Shown here: positions 16,869-25,452 of the stretch, in pieces
How the letters are laid out: each line of letters begins with the position of its first letter
Position numbering within the stretch: the first letter of the stretch is position 1
NCBI GenBank assembly: GCA_030432565.1
Contig: JAUIGV010000003.1
Coordinates: forward strand, 1-64,000
Length of the DNA: 64,000 nt
From: Verrucomicrobiia bacterium
GTDB taxonomy: Bacteria; Verrucomicrobiota; Verrucomicrobiia; Verrucomicrobiales; Akkermansiaceae
Direction: 5' to 3'
Program-made: the position numbers and the translations under genes
The notes under the pieces: model-generated
Told to the model about the DNA's origin: nothing
Seen by the model: the letters and a program-made list of their open reading frames with translations, nothing else
Databases searched by the model: none

Positions 16869-17468
16869 TCAGCCCTTGTGCGGGTCTACTTCAGATCCTC
16901 GCGGGAGTAGCCCTTCGTTCGCAGCTGCTTCGATGAGAGCTTCGGTATATTTCCAGAGTTCGGGAGGTCCGTTCTGAATTTGTCGATTGCGATCATAGAC
17001 CTGCTCGTAGGTCACGCCGTGCCGGATCCAGCTGCCGCCCTTGCTGTGGTAGTTTTGGATGAGTGGCATGAGGCGGTCCAGGCTGTTGGCGAAGCAGGCT
17101 TCGGGGGTTTCATTATCCTCAAATTCGCGCCAGAGCTGGTGGAATTCCTTCGCGGTTTTTTCGGAGAGAAGGCCGAAGAGCCTTTCGGCGGATTCTTGCT
17201 CACGTTCGGCTTTGCCAGTTTGGTCGCCGTAGCAAAAGGTATCACCGGCATCGACCTCGACGATGTCGTGAATGATGAGCATTTGGAGGATGCGGAGTTG
17301 ATCAAGATCCGGTGCGACCGCCGGGATGAGGACGGTGGCAGCCAGGGTGAGGGTCCAGCTATGCTCTGCCGAGTTTTCGCGGCGCGACAATCCCAGCGGC
17401 GAGGTTTGCCGTTCGACGGATTTGAGCTTCTCGGACTCGATAATGAATTGAATGGCCTGGGCGAGCAT
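16869..17468 (-). CDS. HD-domain phosphohydrolase (YfbR/HDDC2-like)
   Basis: About 199 aa from the ATG at 17468 (MLAQAIQFIIESEKLKSVER), where family members typically begin; a GTG at 17507 would add 13 residues. Metal ligands of the HD fold are visible: His36 (SAEHSW), His67-Asp68 (IIHDIVEVDAGD) and a later Asp in SLDRLMPLI. The spacing fits 5'-nucleotidase-type HD hydrolases acting on deoxynucleoside monophosphates. An adjacent Asp/Glu pair (EVDAGD) is also typical. A TGA ends the frame, after which the same frame stays open for about 70 codons (see finding). Confidence 0.8.
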   Translation of the reverse strand: MLAQAIQFIIESEKLKSVERQTSPLGLSRRENSAEHSWTLTLAATVLIPAVAPDLDQLRILQMLIIHDIVEVDAGDTFCYGDQTGKAEREQESAERLFGLLSEKTAKEFHQLWREFEDNETPEACFANSLDRLMPLIQNYHSKGGSWIRHGVTYEQVYDRNRQIQNGPPELWKYTEALIEAAANEGLLPRGSEVDPHKG

Positions 17469-17528
17469 CTCTTTTCGATGAAGTAGCCGAGCCAGTTTTT
17501 TTGTCACGCGTTCTTTGACTGACGATGT

Positions 17529-17957
17529 TTAGATTTCGTCCGCGACTGAACCTCTTTTCTTTTCTGCCATGCAAAAGCCAGTCGTCCCATCGACGACTCT
17601 CCAGAGTCCGACGGCTGATGCGACGAAGCACGCGTAGAGCAATGCACGTGGAATGAAGTGCAATCCAAACCAGCATCCAATGAAGGTCGCAGCAGCAGCC
17701 CCCAAAAGGATGAGTCCCAGGATCAGCTTCTTCAGATACTCGCTCCGGATTAGGGCGATTCGCTCGTCCCTGGCATGATTGAAGATTTGCTCGGCGACTG
17801 CGGGAGGGACTTTGTTGGTCCGCAGCTTTTGATCGATCTTTTCTTTCGGTTCATCCCAGAGAACCATTTTGAGGATGAGCTCGTAGTGACGATGGTTGGT
17901 GGGATCGCCAAAAGTTTCGTCTTCATCGAAATGCTTGGGCGATTCGTAAGGGTCCAT
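17529..17957 (-). CDS. Small membrane protein, unknown function
   Basis: 142 aa. The cytosolic N-terminal half is charged (MDPYESPKHFDEDETFGDP, later ELILKMVLWDEPKEKIDQKL). Two closely spaced TM helices follow at about 76-97 (LILGLILLGAAAATFIGCWF) and about 102-118 (RALLYACFVASAVGL). The C-terminus is short and polar. It lies between the HD and TPR genes, all leftward, but gaps of 20-60 bp do not prove an operon. I recognise no family. Confidence 0.6.
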   Translation of the reverse strand: MDPYESPKHFDEDETFGDPTNHRHYELILKMVLWDEPKEKIDQKLRTNKVPPAVAEQIFNHARDERIALIRSEYLKKLILGLILLGAAAATFIGCWFGLHFIPRALLYACFVASAVGLWRVVDGTTGFCMAEKKRGSVADEI

Positions 17958-18000
17958 CCTGGTGGATGAAAACTCTCACGGTGATGCGCCTTTGGCGAAG

Positions 18001-18924
18001 CTATTTCGTTTCTTTCGAAAGCTCTTTGAGGGCAGCCTCGGCCTCTTTACGTCGACCGGGCTCAATTTTCAATGTGAGCAATTTTTTGTAAGCGCGAATT
18101 GCGCGGTCTTTTTTGTCCTGCCTGACGTAGCTCGCGGCGAGGTTGGAAAGGACCAAGGAGTCGTTAGGGTTTTTCGTGTAGGCAATTTCGAGCATCTTGA
18201 GAGCCTCCCCGGACTTGCCGTTGGCGTCGGCAAGGGCGGCCTTGAGATTGTAGGCGTAGGGGTGGTCGGGGTAAGTGTTGGTGATGGCGTCGAGCAACTG
18301 GCTGCAAAGTTTGTCGGTGGCCGGGGTCTCTTGCTTAAAGAGGGCGACGGAATAGGGCTGGATTGATTCCGGGAGGAATTCTTCGGCCGGTTTTGGTAGT
18401 TTTTCATCGTTCATCCACTTGAGCGATCGAGGCGATTTCTTGGCGTGCCCAAGCAAGCCGACCAAAGTCGTCACATAATCCTCAGTGAGCTTTGATTCCT
18501 TTTGAAGATGGGCCAGTCCCATGCTGATATCGGCGCGATTTGGAAACTTTTTGGCCCCGGTTTTAAGAATGCCAAGGGCCTTTTTTCCCTTCTCTGATTG
18601 GCCCTTGGGGAGGGAGCCGATTGAGCCAACTTTCTCTCCGGTCTTGGGATCAATGATGGAAAGATCGTTTGGATCCAGCTGAAATTCGCCGGCGGGGAGA
18701 GCTCCCATTTGGATCCTTTCGGTGGCTGCGCCCCACCAATAATTCCCGGCGGTGGCGTAGTAGTTGGGGTTGTCTGCTTCCTTGTTCGAGGAGTCTTCGA
18801 GGAATTTCTCGATGGCCTTCTGATTGCCCGCTTTTTTGAGAGCGTTGTATTTGTCGGTGAACTTATCGCCGAAAGCAGATGCGGAGATCAGGAGGGAGAG
18901 AATGAGGGTGGGTTTCATGGACAT
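18001..18924 (-). CDS. Periplasmic TPR-repeat protein
   Basis: About 307 aa from the ATG at 18924 (MSMKPTLILSLLISASAFGD; an ATG two codons later is equally possible). A signal peptide precedes about 280 residues, the last ~110 of which contain TPR-type helical pairs (HPYAYNLKAALADANGKSGE, NDSLVLSNLAASYVRQDKKD). The open frame reaches 19428 upstream, but that part is antisense to the helicase and has no signal character, so it was excluded. Such proteins scaffold protein interactions; its partner is unknown. Confidence 0.75.
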   Translation of the reverse strand: MSMKPTLILSLLISASAFGDKFTDKYNALKKAGNQKAIEKFLEDSSNKEADNPNYYATAGNYWWGAATERIQMGALPAGEFQLDPNDLSIIDPKTGEKVGSIGSLPKGQSEKGKKALGILKTGAKKFPNRADISMGLAHLQKESKLTEDYVTTLVGLLGHAKKSPRSLKWMNDEKLPKPAEEFLPESIQPYSVALFKQETPATDKLCSQLLDAITNTYPDHPYAYNLKAALADANGKSGEALKMLEIAYTKNPNDSLVLSNLAASYVRQDKKDRAIRAYKKLLTLKIEPGRRKEAEAALKELSKETK

Positions 18925-19029
18925 GCCTGCAACGGTGACCTGAATGAAGGATGTTGTGTGTAAAGAGTGTGTAACGAGGAATGAAGGGAAGGGCTTGCGG
19001 GACGGGGAAAGCGCGGCTAAACCCGCGCC

Positions 19030-22000
19030 CTGAATATCAGCTATCCAGACCTGCCGGTTGCGCGGCGGAAAGAGGAAATTCTCGAGGCCATGAGGGCTTC
19101 GCAGGTCGTGGTGGTGGTGGGTGAAACGGGTTCGGGGAAGACGACGCAGTTGCCAAAAATGGCGGTGGAACTGGCGAGCGAGCTTGGGCAGAAGGGGAGG
19201 ATCGGTTGTACCCAGCCGCGCCGACTGGCGGCGACCTCGGTGGCAAGACGGGTGGCCGAGGAATGCAAAGTGGAGATTGGAAAAGAGGTCGGTTGGCAGG
19301 TTCGTTTTACCGAGGTTTGCTCCAAGGAGACTAAGGTGAAGTTTATGACGGACGGGATCCTGTTGGCGGAGACGCAGGGGGATCGGGAGATGCGGCAGTA
19401 TGATACCATCATTATCGATGAGGCCCACGAGAGGTCGTTGAACATCGATTTTCTATTGGGCTATCTCAAGCGTCTGGTGAAGCGGCGGAAGGATTTGCGG
19501 GTCGTGATTTCATCGGCGACGCTGGACGCGGGACGATTTTCGGAGTTTTTCGGGGATTGTCCGGTGGTGCAAGTGGAGGGGCGGACCTTCCCGGTGGAGG
19601 ATGTTTTTTTGCCGGGGTATGACGGGGAAAGTTTGCGCGAGCACGTGGTGCGCGGGGTGGAGTATGTTACTGACCTGGATCCGGATGGCGATGTTCTGGT
19701 CTTCCTTCCTGGAGAGCGGGAGATCCGGGAGTGTGCGGATTTAATCGAGGGGCAGGGCTTCTTTAACACGGAGGCGGTGCCGGTTTTTGCGCGGCTTTCA
19801 CTGGCCGATCAGGAGCGTGTTTTTCAGCCGAGCGGGAGACGCAGGGTGTTTCTGGCAACGAACGTGGCGGAGACTTCGCTGACCATTCCGGGGATTGTAT
19901 CGGTGGTGGACAGCGGGATGGCACGGGTGAGCCGGTTCAGTCCGACCCGGCAGGTGCAGAGCTTGCAGATTGAGATGATTTCGCAGGCGAGTGCGCGGCA
20001 GCGGCGTGGGCGCTGCGGGCGGGTGCGTGAGGGCATCTGCGTGAAGCTCTATGATGAGGAGACCCTGGAGATGGCCTCCGAGTATACCGATCCGGAGATT
20101 CGGCGAAGTGCGCTCAGCGGGGTGATTTTACGAATGCTTTCGCTGAAGCTGGGCGATGTGCGGGAGTTTCCCTTTATCGATCCACCTGGACCAAGAGCGG
20201 TGAATGAAGGGTGGAATACACTCGAGGAAGTGGGTGCGGTCGCGAAGAAGAACGAGGCGCGCCTTACGGACACCGGTTGGACTCTGGCCAAGCTTCCCCT
20301 GGATCCGCGACTGGGGCGGATGTTGGTGGAGAGCGAGCGTCGCGGGGTCTTTGAGGAGGTTTTGATCATTGTCTCAGGCCTTTCGGCAATGGATGTGCGG
20401 GAGCGGCCGCAAGGGAAGGAAGAGCGGGCGGATGAGCGGCAAAAGGAGTTTCTCGATCAGAAGTCGGACTTCGGGGTGTTTTTGAATCTCTGGAAAGGGA
20501 TTCAGGATTTTCGGAGCGAGACCGGGAAGCTGAAGTCGAACCAACTGCGGCGCTGGTGCGAGAAGCATTTTTTGAGCTATCGCCGGGTGCGGGAGTGGTT
20601 GGGGATTCACGTGGAATTGCGGCGATCGTTTCGCAAGAAAGGGGTGAAAGAAAAAACGATCGAGACGGCAGCGGATGTTTATGCGGAGGTGCATAAATCG
20701 GTGCTGACGGGGATACCGCGGCAAATCGGGGTGTGGGATAAGGAGAAGCGGATCTACCACAGCGTGGGAAACCGACAGTTTGCGGTTTTTCCGGGGTCGG
20801 GCCTGTTTAAAAGCAAGCGGGCACTTTGGGTACTGGGATTTGAGTTGGTGGAAACCTCGCGACTTTGGGCCAGAAAAGTTGCGGAGATTGACCCGAAGTG
20901 GGTCGAGGAAGTGGTGCCACACTTGTGCCGGAGTAAATATCATTCACCTTATTGGAATGAGCAGCAGGGTGCGGTTTATGGGACGGAGGACGTCGTAATG
21001 GGCGGGTTGACGGTGGTGGAAGGCCGAAGGGTCTTCTTCGGGCGGGTGAATCCCAAGATGGCCTTTGAGGTGTTTGTCAGGGAGGCTCTTGTCGACGGGA
21101 AGATGCGGGGGAATAACCTGGTGACGCAGAATCTGGCCTGGGTGAAGGAAACGATCTGGGGGGCAGAGCGAAAGCTGCGTCGGGTGGGATATTTGTGGAA
21201 CGAGACGGCAGCTTACGACTTCTTTTTTGAACGCCTCCCGGCGACCACGAATACCACGAAGCAGTTTTACAAGTTGACCGAAAACCCGGAAGAGGCGGGG
21301 AAGTTGATGGTGCGGTTCTCCGATTTGATATGGGAAGAAGGTGTGGAAGATCGTTTGCGGCTTTTCCCGGATGTGGTCGAGCATGCGGGGCGCAAGTGGC
21401 GTGTGAACTACGTGAGTGATCTGGAAGCGGACGATGACGGGCTAACCTTTGAAGTCGGGATTGACGAGTTGGGGAGGTTTCCCGATTACCTACCGGGTTG
21501 GGGCGTGCCCGGAATTCTGGAGGACCGAGTGGAATTGTTGATCCGGAGTCTCCCAAAGGATTGGCGTCGGGAATGCCAGCCGGTGGCTGAAAAAGTACGA
21601 GGTTTCCTTGAGGAGTGGGAGAATTGGGAACCGCAGGGGACTCTTGAGGAGGCATTGCTTGAGTATCTGAGAGAGAAGGTAGGACGGAATTCTTTGGACG
21701 GGCTCGAGCCGGATCGGCTGCCTCCTCATTTGCGGCCGAAGCTACGGGTGCGGAATGAAAAGGACGAGGTGATGGCTTTTGGTGAGGACGTCCGGGCGAT
21801 TAAGGAGAAGTTGGCGGGGGAGTTGAGGGCACGTCGCGAGGCCGCTGCGAACGAGGAATGGGAGATGACGGGCGGAGAAGTTTGGAGCTTCGGAGAGGTG
21901 CCGGCAGAGGCTGACGGAAATGTTTTTCCTGGCCTGGTGGATGAAGGCGAGACGGTGGGAATGCGGGCCTATTTGGAGAGAGAGGAAGCGGCCGAGAGTC

Positions 22001-22677
22001 ATCGGGCCGGAGTGGTAAGATTGTTTCTGTTGGAACATGCCGAACACGGGCAGTATGTGCGGAAGAATTTTCCACTGAAGATGGCGGGGAGGTTTATGCT
22101 GCCTCTGTTGCCGGATGGTACGATTGAGGATTTGCTGCGTGTCTCGGCTGAGGGAGGAATGGGGACGATCGCGAGAAGCGAAGAGGAATTTGGGGAGGCT
22201 TCTGCTCTGGGTCGTGGGGAATGGTTCGCGTGCGCGGAAAAGGTGGCGGAAGCGGTCGAGGGCATGGCGGATGCCGATGGCCGGGTGCGTGAGTGGATGG
22301 AGGCCAATCGACAACACCGGCATCTTGGGGAGGTGGTGTCACAGTTGGAAGAACAGCGGGAGTGGTTGCTGAAGCCGGGCTTTGGCTGGAAGGCTGGTTA
22401 CGATCGGATGCAGCGGTACCAGCGGTATTTTTACGGGATGGAGGAGCGGATTAATCGGATTGAGACCCAGCCCTTGATTCGAGACGAGGAAAAGCAGGAT
22501 CAATTTTTACCTCTCTGGGACGAGTGGTTGATTCTTTGGCACGAACGTCCCGAGGCGGTGCGGACCTGGGAGATCGGCTGGATGTTGGAGGAGTGGCGAC
22601 TGCAATTGTTCGCGCCAGGCGTTCCGCATGTCGGCAAGGTGAGTGCGAAGCGGATTGAGAAGGCGCTGGAGATCTAG
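19030..22677 (+). CDS. hrpA: HrpA-type DEAH-box ATP-dependent RNA helicase
   Basis: The first ATG is at 19090, but the 19 codons before it (from 19030, N-I-S-Y-P-D-L-P-V-A-R-R-K-E-E-I-L-E-A) match the conserved lead-in of HrpA helicases, so translation probably starts upstream. No ATG, GTG or TTG lies between the in-frame stop at 19018 and 19090; a CTG at 19030 is my choice. Relative to the ATG, Walker A is at 11-18 (GETGSGKT), DEAH at 110-113, the SAT motif near 140 (ISSATLDAG) and motif VI near 302 (QRRGRCGR). A long C-terminal DUF3418-like region follows. About 1215 aa, near the usual HrpA length (about 1300). It acts on RNA, probably in mRNA or ribosome-associated processing. Confidence 0.88.
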   Translation: MNISYPDLPVARRKEEILEAMRASQVVVVVGETGSGKTTQLPKMAVELASELGQKGRIGCTQPRRLAATSVARRVAEECKVEIGKEVGWQVRFTEVCSKETKVKFMTDGILLAETQGDREMRQYDTIIIDEAHERSLNIDFLLGYLKRLVKRRKDLRVVISSATLDAGRFSEFFGDCPVVQVEGRTFPVEDVFLPGYDGESLREHVVRGVEYVTDLDPDGDVLVFLPGEREIRECADLIEGQGFFNTEAVPVFARLSLADQERVFQPSGRRRVFLATNVAETSLTIPGIVSVVDSGMARVSRFSPTRQVQSLQIEMISQASARQRRGRCGRVREGICVKLYDEETLEMASEYTDPEIRRSALSGVILRMLSLKLGDVREFPFIDPPGPRAVNEGWNTLEEVGAVAKKNEARLTDTGWTLAKLPLDPRLGRMLVESERRGVFEEVLIIVSGLSAMDVRERPQGKEERADERQKEFLDQKSDFGVFLNLWKGIQDFRSETGKLKSNQLRRWCEKHFLSYRRVREWLGIHVELRRSFRKKGVKEKTIETAADVYAEVHKSVLTGIPRQIGVWDKEKRIYHSVGNRQFAVFPGSGLFKSKRALWVLGFELVETSRLWARKVAEIDPKWVEEVVPHLCRSKYHSPYWNEQQGAVYGTEDVVMGGLTVVEGRRVFFGRVNPKMAFEVFVREALVDGKMRGNNLVTQNLAWVKETIWGAERKLRRVGYLWNETAAYDFFFERLPATTNTTKQFYKLTENPEEAGKLMVRFSDLIWEEGVEDRLRLFPDVVEHAGRKWRVNYVSDLEADDDGLTFEVGIDELGRFPDYLPGWGVPGILEDRVELLIRSLPKDWRRECQPVAEKVRGFLEEWENWEPQGTLEEALLEYLREKVGRNSLDGLEPDRLPPHLRPKLRVRNEKDEVMAFGEDVRAIKEKLAGELRARREAAANEEWEMTGGEVWSFGEVPAEADGNVFPGLVDEGETVGMRAYLEREEAAESHRAGVVRLFLLEHAEHGQYVRKNFPLKMAGRFMLPLLPDGTIEDLLRVSAEGGMGTIARSEEEFGEASALGRGEWFACAEKVAEAVEGMADADGRVREWMEANRQHRHLGEVVSQLEEQREWLLKPGFGWKAGYDRMQRYQRYFYGMEERINRIETQPLIRDEEKQDQFLPLWDEWLILWHERPEAVRTWEIGWMLEEWRLQLFAPGVPHVGKVSAKRIEKALEI

Positions 22678-22691
22678 TAGCATCCTTCCAG

Positions 22692-23420
22692 ATGGCGTTT
22701 GTGCATTCACTGGAAACCGAGCCCGGGCATGATGGTTTTCCCTTTTCAATTCCGGCTATCAGGGATTTGGAAGACGGGCTGCAACTGCATTCCAAGGTTA
22801 CATACATAGTAGGTGAAAACGGGACCGGAAAATCGACTTTGCTGGAAGGCTTGGCGGATAGATGGGGCTTTTCGCACGAGAGCGGGAACCGGAGCAAAAC
22901 TTATGGGTCCCGGGATTTTGATACCGAGTTGGGGAGGACGCTGAAGTTGGCCCGGACGAGCGCAAGACCGAAGGATGGTTTTTTTTTACGGGCGGAGAGT
23001 CTCTTTAACTTTGCGACACGGATGGACCAGTTGGAGAAGGAGCCGTTTTGCGGAAGTGGTTATGCGATGTACGGCGGGAAGTCGTTGCACAAACGCTCGC
23101 ATGGAGAGTCGTTCCTGACGATTTTCCTGGAGAGGTTGAAGGGGAACGGGTTCTATATTTTTGATGAACCCGAGGCTGCCCTCTCACCGACACGGCAGAT
23201 GGCTTTTTTAGTCCGGCTGCATGACCTGGTGAAGTCGGGCAGCCAGTTTGTCATCGCGACCCATTCTCCAATTGTTCTGGCGTATCCGGACGCAACGATT
23301 TTCGAGCTAAGTGAGTCCGGGATTGAGGAGATTAATTACGAGAAATCGCAGGCGTATTCGGTTACCCGGAGGTTTTTGGGTGATCCTGCAGGGATAGTGG
23401 AGAAGCTATTGGAGGACTGA
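22692..23420 (+). CDS. AAA-family ATPase (predicted ABC-type, COG3910-like)
   Basis: 242 aa, starting 14 bp after the helicase stop and probably cotranscribed. Walker A is at 41-49 (GENGTGKST), an ABC-signature-like SHGESF near 137, Walker B near 152-160 (FYIFDEPEAALS) and an H-loop-like ATHSPIVLAYP near 198-208. There is no transmembrane segment. The family is a stand-alone ATPase of unknown substrate, distinct from transporter subunits. Function remains unassigned. Confidence 0.82.
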   Translation: MAFVHSLETEPGHDGFPFSIPAIRDLEDGLQLHSKVTYIVGENGTGKSTLLEGLADRWGFSHESGNRSKTYGSRDFDTELGRTLKLARTSARPKDGFFLRAESLFNFATRMDQLEKEPFCGSGYAMYGGKSLHKRSHGESFLTIFLERLKGNGFYIFDEPEAALSPTRQMAFLVRLHDLVKSGSQFVIATHSPIVLAYPDATIFELSESGIEEINYEKSQAYSVTRRFLGDPAGIVEKLLED

Positions 23421-23441
23421 TCCGAGGTTGTCAGACTCTGG

Positions 23442-24606
23442 TTACGACACTGTTGAGTGACCGGGGCCGGCTGTTTCCAACCTCGCCAGTCGCCTTCGGC
23501 GTTTCAGGGAGATCAGCCAGAGGAGAATGAACAGAGAAATGAGAAGGCCAACGTAGAACAGTGGGTGGTGGGCAAAGGAAAAGTAGTCCTTGAATCTGGC
23601 TCCGGGGAGAGTTGGGAATTCAGGTTCTTTCCAGTCATTCCAAAAATCAGGATCGGTGTCGGGATGGCGTCCGTCGGCGAGGCGATTTCGAAGATAGGCC
23701 CATCGGCTTTCCTGCCTCTCGTCTGCTTTGCGGCGGGTGGAGTGATACCATTCTTCGAGGTCGTTACGCAGATTTGTCTCCGGAGATCCATAAATCCGAT
23801 AATAAAGAGCGTCAGCATGCGGGTGGAGCGAGGTTCTTCCCTGTTTCCTGAGCTCCTCCATCCGAAGACCAGCGAGGTGGGAAAGCGACCCGCTTCTTTC
23901 CGCCGAGTACAACTCTGCAAGGGTGTTGAAGAAATCGATGCTCTCCCAGGCGGCTCCCAGTTTGATCATACCGAGAAAACCTTCTTGGGCTTCCTGATTG
24001 GATTCCATTGAAAGTGATCTGACACTCTCTCCCATCGGTCCGGTCAGAACACCGGCATCCGGATAGTCTTCTTTCTTTTGAAGCCATTGAATGGCCATGA
24101 GTTGATATTTCTCGCGACCGAAGTGGGCATCTGGGTTTAGCGCGATGGCTGCCTCGATCAACTCTTCGCCTTTTTTGAGACTGGAGAGATCGGCGTTACG
24201 AATCGCTTTCTCACGGCCAATCCAATCATGAACGTGGAAAGTGCCCAGATTGGCGAGGTAGCGATACTGGTGCTCGCTGAGATCGTTTTCGGGTTCATTT
24301 TCGCGGAGCTCATTCATCTTCGCATCTTTGCGGGCCATCGTGGCAATGGCCTCGGAGCTGCGGTGGAGCCGGTCGAGCGCGACGGCGGCATCATCGTAGA
24401 GTGAGAGATTATCGGGTTTTTCCTGCAGTTCGCCGAGGACTCTGGTAAGACGGGTATTCGTAATACTCGGGCGGGTAGCGATCAAACCAACCCACAAGGA
24501 TTTTGATCGCTCCCATTTTACCTTCTCCTTCTTCGGCAAGAGTGTCGCGATCCCAAAGACAGCTGACGCAGAAGGGGAGGATCAGGATGAGGAAATATCG
24601 TTTCAT
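23442..24606 (-). pseudogene. Frameshifted lipoprotein/tetratricopeptide-like protein gene
   Basis: The 3' frame (23442 to about 24460) encodes a long helical domain and a C-terminal TM (about FYVGLLISLFILLWLISL) followed by an RRRR stretch. The 5' part lies in another frame from the ATG at 24606: MKRYFLILILPFCVSCLWD is a lipoprotein signal with lipobox CVSC, continuing to RYPPEYYE. The two read as one protein (RYPPEYYE then TRLTRVLGELQEKPDNLSLY) if the frame changes near 24454-24460. Related verrucomicrobial proteins have exactly this LWD...PPxYYExR...LYDDAAVA order. It is either inactivated, a sequencing error or a programmed shift; no slippery heptamer is evident. Confidence 0.7.
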
Positions 24607-24664
24607 GGGAGGGGGTGACAGTATCACGCAGAAACCAATGTGTGGGAAGTTTGAAGGGTGTGGA

Positions 24665-24676
24665 TATTTCGAAATA
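24665..24676. promoter_or_regulatory. 12-bp palindrome in a divergent promoter region
   Basis: TATTTCGAAATA is a perfect palindrome in the 103-bp gap between the leftward lipoprotein gene and the rightward ECF sigma gene. It could be a dimer-binding operator; nothing identifies the factor. Confidence 0.3.
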
Positions 24677-24709
24677 GCAGTTGGGTTTATGTTGAGGTAA
24701 AGACTGCAC

Positions 24710-25423
24710 ATGGGTTCTTCTGAGTTTCCGATGACGCGCTGGAGTGTTGTGCTTTCGGCACGGGGTGGGGATGTGTCGCGGGCGAAGATTGCCTTGTCGG
24801 AGCTTTGCGAGGCTTACTGGATGCCGCTTTATTCTTTTGCGAGGCGGACGGGCAAATCGGCGGAGGATGCCGAGGATCTCACCCAGGCATTTTTTGCACG
24901 GTTAATTGAGAAGGATCTCTTCGCAAAGGCGAACGCGGAACGGGGAAAGTTGCGCTCGTTTTTGTTGGGGACGTTTAAGAACTTTTTATCCGATGAATGG
25001 GACAAGTCACGGGCCTTGAAACGTGGAGGCGGGAATGAGGTGTTTTCGATCGATGCAGCGAGGGCCGAAGAACGTTTCGCGATGGAGCCGGCGGATGAGG
25101 AATCGCCGGACCGTTGTTTTGAAAAGCGTTGGGCGCTGGTAGTTTTGGACCGGGTGATGAGAAGTTTGAGAGATCACTACACAGAGTCCGGAAAAGGGGA
25201 GGTTTTTGAGGAATTGAGCCAATTTTTGGCTCCGGAATCGGGTGGACAGGTCTACCGGAAGTCGGCGGAGATACTTGGGCTCAGTGAAAATGCGGTGAGA
25301 GTTGCGGTGTTTCGGATGAGGCAGCGGTATGCGAGGGAGTTGCGGGCGCAGATTGCGGAGACGGTGGAGGGGGAGGCCGAAGTGGCTGAGGAGATCGATT
25401 TTCTTTTTCGGGCGGTGCAGTAA
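24710..25423 (+). CDS. ECF sigma factor paired with a Ser/Thr kinase
   Basis: 237 aa. Region 2 is at about 38-110 (SAEDAEDLTQAFFARLIEKD, LRSFLLGTFKNFLSDEWDKS). Region 4 is at about 175-215 (YRKSAEILGLSENAVRVAVF followed by RMRQRYARELR). The N-terminal MTRWSVVLSA and the long linker are typical of the planctomycete/verrucomicrobial ECF groups linked with protein kinases. The next gene, 29 bp downstream, is such a kinase. It probably starts a phosphorylation-controlled regulon. Confidence 0.9.
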   Translation: MGSSEFPMTRWSVVLSARGGDVSRAKIALSELCEAYWMPLYSFARRTGKSAEDAEDLTQAFFARLIEKDLFAKANAERGKLRSFLLGTFKNFLSDEWDKSRALKRGGGNEVFSIDAARAEERFAMEPADEESPDRCFEKRWALVVLDRVMRSLRDHYTESGKGEVFEELSQFLAPESGGQVYRKSAEILGLSENAVRVAVFRMRQRYARELRAQIAETVEGEAEVAEEIDFLFRAVQ

Positions 25424-25452
25424 CGAAGAGGTTTGGAATCCTTAGAACGATT

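Noticed and set aside
16576-16977. Rightward 133-codon frame overlapping the HD gene
   Set aside because: It runs antisense through the well-supported HD gene and has no family features.
18925-19428. Upstream extension of the TPR protein frame
   Set aside because: It is antisense to the HrpA gene, rich in Arg/His/Pro and without signal peptide; the ATG at 18924 gives a clean signal peptide.
20374-20943. Leftward 189-codon frame inside the helicase, and other long leftward frames at 20944-22323
   Set aside because: All are antisense to the continuous HrpA frame and rich in Pro/His/Leu, typical for shadows of G-rich coding sequence.
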